A stretch of 12,463 nt of DNA from SURF-43 sp964628985 (lineage in GTDB: Bacteria > Chloroflexota > Dehalococcoidia > UBA2979): positions 1 to 12,463 of the forward strand of contig CAZVNJ010000059.1 of NCBI GenBank assembly GCA_964628985.1. Direction: 5' to 3'. The notes under the pieces are model-generated. The model did no database searches. It saw nothing but the letters and a program-made list of their open reading frames with translations, and was not told the origin of the DNA. This document shows, in pieces, positions 6,534-12,463 of the stretch. The number at the start of each line of letters is the position of its first letter. The stretch's first letter is position 1. The position numbers and the translations under genes are program-made.

Positions 6534-6582
6534 GAATAAAAAGGCAAAAACGTTGACATATCGTCCGGGCTGCGGGTACGGT
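6534..6582 (+). promoter_or_regulatory. Predicted promoter of the suf operon
   Basis: A perfect -35 TTGACA (6553-6558), 18 bases, then TACGGT (6577-6582, keeping the key T1, A2 and T6). Directly upstream an A-rich stretch (6534-6550, AATAAAAAGGCAAAAA-like), very unlike the GC-rich surroundings, resembles an UP element. The start would be about 6589, giving a leader of about 70 bases before sufR. Confidence 0.6.
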
Positions 6583-6601
6583 GGATTCACGCGAATTCAC
6601 G
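6581..6601. promoter_or_regulatory. Candidate SufR operator at the suf start site
   Basis: GTGGATTCACGCGAATTCAC (6581-6600) is an imperfect 20-bp palindrome, 16 of 20 bases symmetric (GTG.ATTC.CG.GAAT.CAC). The same stretch contains ATTCACG twice (6585-6591 and 6595-6601) exactly one helical turn apart. It covers the end of the -10 and the predicted transcription start, a classic repressor position. Binding by SufR is inferred. Confidence 0.5.
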
Positions 6602-6658
6602 GCTCGTCGGTCCAATCGATCTGGCTTTGAGCCTGCAGACGCCGCGCGGGGGATTCAG

Positions 6659-7372
6659 ATGGAACGCACTCGAGACGAACTCGTGCGCCTGCTGTCCGAA
6701 CGGGGCGAATGCTCCGTGGCGGAGTTGGCTGCCGAGGTCGGAGTCTCGCCAGGCTCCGTCCGGCGACATCTCGACCTCCTGGTCGCCGAGGGGATGTTGG
6801 AGTCGCGCCTGGAGCGCCAGCCTCGTGGCCGGCCGCTCGCGCGGTACTCCCTGAGCGCCCGGGCCGAGGAGCGGACCTCCGCCGAGCACTACCAGCGTCT
6901 GCTGGCGCGGCTGTCGCCCGCCCTCCAGTCGCTACCGGCCGAAGAGGTCGAGGGGCGCAGCGGGGAAGACCTCGTGGATCGGCTGTTCGACCAGGTTGCG
7001 CACGCGGTCGCAGATGAGCACCGACTGGCAGTCAACGGGCGGACGCTGCCGGAGCGCGTGACGCAGACGCTTCGTGCGCTCTCGACCGAGGGCATCCTGC
7101 AGGAGGTGGAGGACGCGGGGGAATTCTTCCGCCTGCGCAACACCGCCTGCCCCTTCCGCAGCACGGCGGCGGAGACGCACGCCTGCTGCTCCGCGGACCG
7201 GCGCGCGATCGAGCTACTGCTCGGGGTGCCGGTCGAGCAGGTGACGACGGTGGCCTCCGGTGGCCACGAGTGCGAGTACCTCGTACGCAAGGACGACGGC
7301 CACGGCGCGGCAGCGGGCGGATTGCTGCCGGTCGTGGGACAGCAGGGTGTGTCCATGAGCGGCGCACGATGA
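6659..7372 (+). CDS. sufR: SufR-type Fe-S-responsive winged-helix repressor of the suf operon
   Basis: A 237-residue transcription regulator. The N-terminal winged helix spans about residues 5-65: VAELAAEVGVSPGSVRRHLD (20-39) is the helix-turn-helix and GRPLARYSL (57-65) the wing. The C-terminal half carries the SufR ligand region: CPF at Cys164, Cys176-Cys177, then LLGVPVEQVTTVASGGHEC with Cys205. The C-x12-C-x27-C spacing is close to the first, second and fourth cysteines reported for cyanobacterial SufR (recalled CX12CX13CX14C); the third is replaced by the VP region. These cysteines likely bind a [2Fe-2S] or [4Fe-4S] cluster whose loss relieves repression. Start: ATG at 6659 with a GGGGG six bases upstream; an in-frame GTG at 6581 lies in the promoter and is rejected. 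Its TGA is followed by sufC within 11 bases. Known members repress the suf operon, which fits the layout. Confidence 0.9.
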   Translation: MERTRDELVRLLSERGECSVAELAAEVGVSPGSVRRHLDLLVAEGMLESRLERQPRGRPLARYSLSARAEERTSAEHYQRLLARLSPALQSLPAEEVEGRSGEDLVDRLFDQVAHAVADEHRLAVNGRTLPERVTQTLRALSTEGILQEVEDAGEFFRLRNTACPFRSTAAETHACCSADRRAIELLLGVPVEQVTTVASGGHECEYLVRKDDGHGAAAGGLLPVVGQQGVSMSGAR

Positions 7373-7383
7373 GTGGAGCAATG

Positions 7384-8181
7384 ATGACTGAGCCCATCCT
7401 CGAAGTGCGCGACCTGAAGGTCAGCATCACCGAGAAGCCGGAGATCCAGATTGTGAAGGGGATCAACCTGACCATCCGGCCAGGTGAGATCCACGCACTG
7501 ATGGGACCGAACGGCTCCGGGAAGAGCACGCTCGCCTCAACGATCGCGGGGAGCCCAACGTACAGCGTGGACTCCGGTTCGATCCTCTTCCGTGGCACGG
7601 ACATCACCCAGGCTTCGGCGGACGAGCGCGCGCGCAAGGGGATCTTCCTCTCCTTCCAATACCCCACGCCGATCCCCGGTGTAACGATGGTCAACCTGAT
7701 GCGCGAGTCGCTGAAGGCCCGCCGCGGCGTGGAGGTGCCGGCGCGCGAGTTCCTGACCGAACTGCGCGCCACCCTCAGCAAGTTGAAGATGTCCGAGGAC
7801 ATGGCGCGTCGGTACGTGAACGACGGCTTCTCCGGCGGTGAGAAGAAGCGTGCGGAGATCCTGCAGATGGGGCTGCTGAAGCCCGACCTGGCGATCCTGG
7901 ACGAGACGGACTCCGGCCTGGACGTGGACGCGCTGCGGACGGTGTCCGAGGGCGTGAACGCGCTCCGCAGGCCGGAGATGGGCGTCCTGATCATCACGCA
8001 CTACGAGCGGATCCTGAACTACATCGAGCCGGACTTCGTGCACATCCTGTTCGAGGGACGGATCGTGACCTCGGGCGGCTTTGACCTCGCCAAGCGCATC
8101 GAGCACGAGGGCTACGACCCGATCCTGAAGGAACTCGGCATCGCCTCCACGGTGAATGTCGCGGAAGGGGCCGCACGATGA
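7384..8181 (+). CDS. sufC: SufC, ATPase of the SufBCD Fe-S assembly complex
   Basis: A 265-residue ABC-type ATPase that binds SufB and SufD and powers conformational change during cluster assembly; it is cytosolic, not a transporter. All ABC motifs are present: Walker A GPNGSGKST (41-49), Q-loop SFQYP (90-94), signature FSGGEKKR (149-156), Walker B LAILDETDSGLD (169-180) and H-loop THY (205-207). The 'ETDSGLD' form with Asp-Ser is typical of SufC. I chose ATG 7384, five bases after GGAG. ATG 7381 and ATG 7369 are in frame; 7369 would overlap the sufR TGA (ATGA) but has no ribosome site. Its TGA overlaps the sufB ATG by four bases (ATGA), indicating coupled translation of the complex partners. 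Confidence 0.95.
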   Translation: MTEPILEVRDLKVSITEKPEIQIVKGINLTIRPGEIHALMGPNGSGKSTLASTIAGSPTYSVDSGSILFRGTDITQASADERARKGIFLSFQYPTPIPGVTMVNLMRESLKARRGVEVPAREFLTELRATLSKLKMSEDMARRYVNDGFSGGEKKRAEILQMGLLKPDLAILDETDSGLDVDALRTVSEGVNALRRPEMGVLIITHYERILNYIEPDFVHILFEGRIVTSGGFDLAKRIEHEGYDPILKELGIASTVNVAEGAAR

Positions 8182-9590
8182 CGACTACCGACGCACGCAG
8201 CACCGTTGGTGAGTACAAGTGGGGCTTCCACGACGACGAGAAGCCGCTCTTCATGGCCGAGAAGGGCCTCACTGAAGAGGTCATCCGCGGCATGTCCAAG
8301 ATGAAGGACGAGCCGGCGTGGATGCTCGAGTACCGCCTCGATGCCTTTGAGCAGTTCAAGAAGTTGTCCGACCCGAAGTGGGCCGGCAGCCCCGAGCTCC
8401 TCGGCAGTATCGACTTCGACGACATCCACTACTACGTCCGCGCGACCGACCGTGACTCTTCCAAGTGGGAGGATGTGCCGCAGTACATCAAGGACACGTT
8501 CGACAAGCTGGGCATCCCGGAGGCGGAGAAGCAGTTCCTCGCCGGCGCGGGCGCGCAGTACGACTCCGAGGTGGTCTACCACAACATCCGAGAGGACCTC
8601 GAAAAGCTCGGGGTGATCTTCCTCGGCATGGACCAGGGGCTGCGCGAGTACGAGGACATTGTCCGTGAGTACTTCGGGACGATCGTGCCGTCGGGGGACA
8701 ACCGGTTCGCCGCGTTGAATTCGGCCGTCTGGTCCGGTGGGTCGTTCATCTACGTGCCGAAGGGCGTGAAGGTGGACGTGCCGCTGCAGGCCTACTTCCG
8801 CATCAACACGGAGAACATGGGCCAGTTCGAGCGCACGCTGATCATCGCGGACGAGGGCTCACAGGTGCACTACGTCGAGGGCTGCACGGCCCCCACGTAC
8901 AGCACGGACTCGCTGCACTCGGCCGTCGTGGAGATCGTGGTGAAGAAGGGCGCGCGCGTCCGCTACACGACCATCCAGAACTGGTCGAACAACGTCTTCA
9001 ACCTGGTGACCAAGCGCGCCTACGCGTACGAAGACGCAATCATGGAGTGGGTGGACGGGAACCTCGGCTCGAAGCTGACCATGAAGTACCCCTCGGTGTA
9101 CCTCATGGGTGAGCGGGCGCATGGGGAGATCCTTTCGCTCGCCTTCGCGGGCGACGGGCAGCACCAGGACGCGGGCGGCAAGATCGTCCACGTCGCCCCG
9201 AACACGACGAGCGCGATCGTCTCGAAGTCGGTCTCGCGCGGCTCGGGCCGCACGTCCTACCGGGGCCTGCTGAAGGTCTACGAAGGCGCCGAGAACTCCA
9301 GCAGCACCGTGCGCTGTGACGCGCTGCTGCTCGACACGCTCTCTCGCTCGGACACCTACCCGACGATGGAGATCGATGAAGAGCGAGTGAACATCGGCCA
9401 CGAGGCCTCGGTCTCGAAGCTGGGCGAGGACCAGCTCTTCTACCTGATGTCGCGAGGCATCAAGGAAGAGGACGCCGCGAAGATGGTCGTGAATGGCTTT
9501 GTGGAGCCGATCGTGAAGGAACTCCCCATGGAGTACGCGATCGAGCTCAACCGCCTGATCGAACTGCAGATGGAAGGCTCGGTGGGCTAG
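8178..9590 (+). CDS. sufB: SufB, Fe-S cluster scaffold subunit
   Basis: A 470-residue beta-helix scaffold protein; with SufC and SufD it builds new Fe-S clusters from sulfur delivered by SufS/SufU and iron. Diagnostic stretches are NSAVWSGGSFIYVPKGV (181-197), HYVEGCTAPTYS (231-242), QNWSNNVFNLVTKR (267-280) and HEASVSKLGEDQLFYLMSRG (408-427). Cys380 in VRCDALL corresponds by context to the essential cluster/sulfur-accepting Cys405 of E. coli SufB, and His408 to its conserved His. Length is normal. The ATG at 8178 overlaps sufC's TGA, with GGAAGGGG seven bases upstream. Its TAG overlaps the sufD GTG by one base (TAGTG). Homology to SufD is seen in the shared C-terminal 'LFYL.SRG' block. Confidence 0.97.
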   Translation: MTTTDARSTVGEYKWGFHDDEKPLFMAEKGLTEEVIRGMSKMKDEPAWMLEYRLDAFEQFKKLSDPKWAGSPELLGSIDFDDIHYYVRATDRDSSKWEDVPQYIKDTFDKLGIPEAEKQFLAGAGAQYDSEVVYHNIREDLEKLGVIFLGMDQGLREYEDIVREYFGTIVPSGDNRFAALNSAVWSGGSFIYVPKGVKVDVPLQAYFRINTENMGQFERTLIIADEGSQVHYVEGCTAPTYSTDSLHSAVVEIVVKKGARVRYTTIQNWSNNVFNLVTKRAYAYEDAIMEWVDGNLGSKLTMKYPSVYLMGERAHGEILSLAFAGDGQHQDAGGKIVHVAPNTTSAIVSKSVSRGSGRTSYRGLLKVYEGAENSSSTVRCDALLLDTLSRSDTYPTMEIDEERVNIGHEASVSKLGEDQLFYLMSRGIKEEDAAKMVVNGFVEPIVKELPMEYAIELNRLIELQMEGSVG

Positions 9591-10804
9591 TGGCGACCTC
9601 CACCACAACCTACGCAGAGACTGCAGCCATTGAGGCGGCGCGCGGCCGTGGCGAGCCGGACTGGCTGATCAACGCCCGCGCCGAGGCCGCGCGTACCTTC
9701 GCCGCCACCTCGATGCCCACACCGTCCTTGCGCCCGTGGAAGTACACGGACGTGACCGGCCTCGACATCGAGGCGTCCACGCCGGATGCGGCGTTCGCGC
9801 CACGCGTCACCGGTGTGGCGCCGGAGGGCGGGTTCGCCGGCACGCTGACCGCCGGCCTCGCCTCGCACGGCGAGGTCGTCCGCGCGCACCTCGGCTCGGT
9901 CGTCCCGGGCACGGAGGGCAAGTTCACGGCGGCGAACGCGTCCCAGTGGCGCGAGGGCGTGCTGGTCTACGCGCCGCGTGGCAAGGCATTCGAGGCGCCG
10001 GTCACCATCGAGGTGACGGGCACCTCGGGTGCGATCTTCCCGCGCATCCTGGTCGTCGCTGAGGCGGCGAGCCAGGTCTCGATCATCCTCCGTACCTCGT
10101 CGCCTGCAGCGGCGTTGCTGGTGGCAGGTGTGACCGAGGTAGTCGCGCAGGCGGACAGCCGGGTGCGGCTGCTGGTGGACACGCGCTGGGGTGCTGATAC
10201 GCAGGAGTTCACGACGCTACGGGCGAAGGTCGGCCGTGGTGCGGACGTGCAAGTCGGCGCCATTGCCCTCGGCGGGAAAGTCGTGAAGCAGACGGTCGAG
10301 GCGCTGATGGAGGGCGAGGGTTCGAACTCCGTCATCCGTGGCGTCGCCGTCGGTGACACCGAGCAGCATTTCGACTTTGTCACACTCCAGGAGTTGATCG
10401 GCCCGAAGACGACGTCCGAGGTCGAGATCAAGACGGCCCTCGCCGGCGCGTCGCGCTCGATCTACTACGGCCTCACGAGGGTCGAGACCACGGCGGTGGG
10501 CGCCTCCGCGAACCAGGAGAACCGCAACCTGCTGCTCTCCCCGCGGGCGAAGGCAGACGCGGACCCAGTCCTTGAGATCCTCACGAACGAGGTGATCCGC
10601 TGTGGCCACGGCGCTACGGTGGGGCCGGTCGACCGGGATGCCCTCTTCTACCTCCAGAGCCGAGGCCTGGACATGCGCCAGTCCCTCGTGCTGCTGGTCA
10701 CTGGTTTCTTCCAGTCCGTCCTCTCCGGCCTCGACGCCCCCGGGCTGGTCGAGGAACTGGAGACCGCGCTGCGCGAGAAGCTGGCGACCGCCGAACTGAC
10801 GTAG
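9590..10804 (+). CDS. sufD: SufD, Fe-S cluster assembly complex subunit
   Basis: A 404-residue SufB paralogue that completes the SufBC2D complex and is thought to help iron entry. The N-terminal helical region contains the family hallmark SLRPWKYTDVTGLD (46-59). The beta-helix core follows, and the C-terminal block VIRCGHGATVGPVDRDALFY (335-354) carries Cys338 and His340, the latter matching the functional His360 of E. coli SufD. The RGL-MRQSLVLLVTGFF stretch (358-374) is the usual SufD end. The start is GTG at 9590, overlapping sufB's TAG by one base; the Shine-Dalgarno is poor (GGTGGG close by), so expression probably relies on coupling to sufB. It is followed by the Rieske gene after ten bases. 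The N-terminal part is rich in Ala, Gly and Thr but otherwise ordinary. Confidence 0.95.
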   Translation: MATSTTTYAETAAIEAARGRGEPDWLINARAEAARTFAATSMPTPSLRPWKYTDVTGLDIEASTPDAAFAPRVTGVAPEGGFAGTLTAGLASHGEVVRAHLGSVVPGTEGKFTAANASQWREGVLVYAPRGKAFEAPVTIEVTGTSGAIFPRILVVAEAASQVSIILRTSSPAAALLVAGVTEVVAQADSRVRLLVDTRWGADTQEFTTLRAKVGRGADVQVGAIALGGKVVKQTVEALMEGEGSNSVIRGVAVGDTEQHFDFVTLQELIGPKTTSEVEIKTALAGASRSIYYGLTRVETTAVGASANQENRNLLLSPRAKADADPVLEILTNEVIRCGHGATVGPVDRDALFYLQSRGLDMRQSLVLLVTGFFQSVLSGLDAPGLVEELETALREKLATAELT

Positions 10805-10814
10805 GCGGACCTCG

Positions 10815-11138
10815 ATGAAGGAACGCGTAGCGGCGGCCTCGGAGATCCCGAGCGGCGAGGTGCGTGTCGTCCAGTGCGGCGCCCGCTCGCTGGCGCTCTC
10901 CAACGTGGACGGGACTCTCTACGCCATCGACAACCTCTGCACGCACGACGGGGGGCCGCTTGGTGAGGGACGCCTGCGAAACGGCCGCGTGATTTGCCCG
11001 CGTCACGGGGCGGCCTTCGACGCGAAGACGGGCCGCGTGCTGAGTCTTCCAGCCGTCAAGAACGTGGCTGCCTACGAAGTGACGGTGGACGGCGACGAGG
11101 TGTTCGTCGATTGCCCGGAAGCAGGAGGCGCCTCGTGA
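10815..11138 (+). CDS. Rieske-type [2Fe-2S] ferredoxin inside the suf operon
   Basis: A 107-residue small Rieske protein. The cluster ligands are complete: CTH (Cys42, His44) and CPRH (Cys61, His64), in the C-x-H...C-x2-H arrangement with 16 residues between the two motifs. GGPLGEGRLRNGRVI (46-60) and the following HGAAFDAKTGRVLSLPA are typical of BphF/NirD-like soluble Rieske ferredoxins. No signal peptide or membrane anchor is present, so it is cytosolic. Cys21 and Cys100 are extra cysteines. It sits between sufD and sufS; its GTGA end overlaps sufS by four bases, so it is made with the assembly machinery. A role as electron donor for cluster assembly, or as a client, is inference. The start at ATG 10815 is ten bases after the sufD stop and is preceded by a weak GGCGGA. 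Confidence 0.93.
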   Translation: MKERVAAASEIPSGEVRVVQCGARSLALSNVDGTLYAIDNLCTHDGGPLGEGRLRNGRVICPRHGAAFDAKTGRVLSLPAVKNVAAYEVTVDGDEVFVDCPEAGGAS

Positions 11139-12406
11139 CATCGATCGCCGACCTGCCAGCCGTCGAACGACTGCCCTACGACATCGAGCGCATCCGGCGC
11201 GACTTCCCCATCCTCAAGCGCGAGGTGGTAGCAGGCGCGCGTCTCGTCTATCTCGATAATGCCGCGACGAGCCAGCGCCCTGTGCAGGTGCTGTCTGAGA
11301 TCACCCGCTTCTACCGCGACCACAACGCCAACATCCACCGAGGCGTGCACACGCTCTCCGTGGAGGCGACGGAACTGTACGAGGGGGCACGCGCGAAGGT
11401 CGCCCGCTTCATTGGCGCGGCCGATCCCCGCGAAGTCATCTTCACTCGCAACACCACCGAGGCGATCAACCTCGTGGCGCACTCCTGGGCTCGGAAGTTC
11501 CTCAAGCCCGGAGACGAAATCGTGATCTCCGAGATCGAGCACCACTCGAACATCGTCCCCTGGCAGATGCTGCGCGACGAGCGCGGCATCACCTTGAGGT
11601 ACATCCCGATGTTGCCGGACGGCACGCTGGACCTCGACGCTGCGCAGTCGATCATCGGCGAGCGCACGCGACTCGTCGCCATCACGGCGATGTCGAATGC
11701 CCTCGGGACGATCGTGCCGCTTGAGCCGATCGTCGCGCGGGCGAAGGACGTCGGCGCGGTCGTGCTCGTGGACGGCGCGCAGTCGGTGCCGCACATGCCG
11801 GTCGACGTGCAGGCGCTCGGCGTGGACTTCCTCGCCTTCAGCGGGCACAAGATGCTGGCGCCCTTCGGCATCGGCGTGCTGTGGGGGCGGATGCCGTTGC
11901 TGGAGACGATGGACCCGTTCCTCGGCGGTGGCGACATGATCCTCACCGTCTCCATGGAGCAGTCGACGTGGGCGGACGTCCCCGCGAAGTTCGAGGCGGG
12001 CACGCCGAACGTGGGTGACGCGGTCGCCCTCGGGGCGGCCGTGGACTACCTCTCCGCGCTGGGGATGGACGAGGTGCGCCGCCACGAGCGCGAGATCACG
12101 GACTATGCCCTGCGCCGGCTGGCAGACGTACCAGGAGTCTCCATCTTCGGCGTGCCCGATGCGGACCAGCGCGGCGGTGTCGTATCCTTCGAGCTCGAAG
12201 GTGTACATCCGCACGACATCGGCCAGGTGCTGGACACGCGGGGTGTCGCGATCCGCACGGGCCACCACTGCGCCCAGCCGGTCATGCTGGCGCTCAACGT
12301 CCCCGCGACCGCCCGGGCCTCCTTCTATATCTACAACACGACCGCCGAGGTGGACGCGCTGGCGTCCGGCCTCGAGGAGGTCGGGCGCTTCTTCGGTGTG
12401 AAGTAG
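11135..12406 (+). CDS. sufS: SufS, group II cysteine desulfurase
   Basis: A 423-residue PLP-dependent enzyme that converts cysteine to alanine and holds the sulfur as a persulfide for Fe-S assembly. Seen are YLDNAATSQRP (39-49), NIHRGVHTLS (66-75), the PLP-stacking His in EIEHHSNIVPW (133-143), LVDGAQSVPH (211-220), the PLP-binding Lys239 in SGHKM, FEAGTPN (286-292) and the catalytic Cys379 in RTGHHCAQP. The start is a GTG at 11135. An AGGAGG six bases upstream and the four-base GTGA overlap with the Rieske gene decide it; the longer open frame from 10994 runs through the Rieske gene and is not real. The downstream neighbour is sufU, which replaces SufE as sulfur acceptor in such systems. The extra residues before RRDFP (about 20) are common in GC-rich lineages. 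Confidence 0.96.
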   Translation: MTSIADLPAVERLPYDIERIRRDFPILKREVVAGARLVYLDNAATSQRPVQVLSEITRFYRDHNANIHRGVHTLSVEATELYEGARAKVARFIGAADPREVIFTRNTTEAINLVAHSWARKFLKPGDEIVISEIEHHSNIVPWQMLRDERGITLRYIPMLPDGTLDLDAAQSIIGERTRLVAITAMSNALGTIVPLEPIVARAKDVGAVVLVDGAQSVPHMPVDVQALGVDFLAFSGHKMLAPFGIGVLWGRMPLLETMDPFLGGGDMILTVSMEQSTWADVPAKFEAGTPNVGDAVALGAAVDYLSALGMDEVRRHEREITDYALRRLADVPGVSIFGVPDADQRGGVVSFELEGVHPHDIGQVLDTRGVAIRTGHHCAQPVMLALNVPATARASFYIYNTTAEVDALASGLEEVGRFFGVK

Positions 12407-12416
12407 GGAGGTCGAG

Positions 12417-12463
12417 ATGGCAGAGTCTGGCCTGCTGGAAGACCTCTACCGGGAGATCATCCT
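12417..12463 (+). CDS. sufU: SufU, zinc-dependent sulfur acceptor (5' end only)
   Basis: Only the first 15 codons are present, reading MAESGLLEDLYREII, which matches the 'LeDLYREiIldHy' start shared by SufU/IscU scaffolds. A strong GGGAGG lies five bases upstream of the ATG, ten bases after the sufS stop. Position after sufS makes SufU, the zinc protein that takes the persulfide sulfur from SufS, the clear choice over IscU. The cysteine ligands are outside the window. Confidence 0.8.
   Translation, partial: MAESGLLEDLYREII

Noticed and set aside
6378..6590. Longer maoC start at 6590
   Set aside because: The extra 71 codons cover the divergent promoters and lack MaoC similarity, whereas the GTG at 6377 has a near-consensus Shine-Dalgarno.
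7032..7997. Minus-strand open frame (321 codons) opposite sufR/sufC
   Set aside because: Antisense to two recognised genes, Ser/Arg/Pro-rich and without domains.
10994..11134. 47-codon upstream extension of sufS
   Set aside because: It would overlap the Rieske gene out of frame. The GTG at 11135 has AGGAGG at ideal spacing.
11072..12268. Minus-strand open frame (398 codons) opposite sufS
   Set aside because: Reverse-frame shadow of a complete cysteine desulfurase; His/Arg/Asp-rich with no motif.
1..12463. Mobile elements, CRISPR arrays, tRNA or rRNA genes
   Set aside because: No transposase, integrase, regularly spaced repeats, terminal inverted repeats or RNA-gene signatures were seen; base composition is even apart from the short AT-rich promoter regions.

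Overview
The window is GC-rich bacterial DNA, packed with genes and with short gaps. It has two arms that diverge from one intergenic region at about 6378-6658. It contains no rRNA, tRNA, insertion sequence, CRISPR array or phage gene that I can see. The SufR/SufC-first SUF operon with a SufU scaffold and the many GTG starts suggest a GC-rich lineage such as Chloroflexota (or an actinobacterium-like group). That placement is an inference and rests on no marker gene.

Left arm, minus strand, reading from 6377 down to 1. First comes a metabolic operon: a MaoC/PhaJ-type (R)-enoyl-CoA hydratase, the large subunit of a B12-dependent methylmalonyl-CoA mutase, and a FabG/PhaB-type 3-ketoacyl reductase. 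It ends in two tandem stem-loops. Next is an ArsR-type repressor overlapping an SRPBCC (AHSA1-like) gene by one base, with a promoter and palindromic operator candidate directly upstream. Then comes a membrane-bound hybrid-free histidine kinase (TM-sensor-TM-HAMP-PAS-HisKA-HATPase) whose stop overlaps the start of a FlaR-like P-loop kinase. The window edge cuts that last gene.

Right arm, plus strand, 6659 to the end. This is one tightly coupled Fe-S cluster assembly operon: sufR (Cys-containing HTH regulator), sufC (ATPase), sufB and sufD (scaffold), a small Rieske [2Fe-2S] ferredoxin, sufS (cysteine desulfurase) and the first codons of sufU (zinc sulfur-acceptor). Most junctions are start/stop overlaps. 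A sigma70-like promoter with an A-rich upstream tract and a 20-bp imperfect palindrome at the predicted start site precedes sufR. The simplest reading is that SufR senses cluster status and represses the whole operon.

Most of the window is ordinary, well-known families. The points that deserve a second look are the Rieske gene inside the suf operon, the operator candidates for SufR and ArsR, the mutase's substrate-defining residues together with its missing B12 subunit, and an Asn-to-Asp change at the SDR catalytic Asn position.
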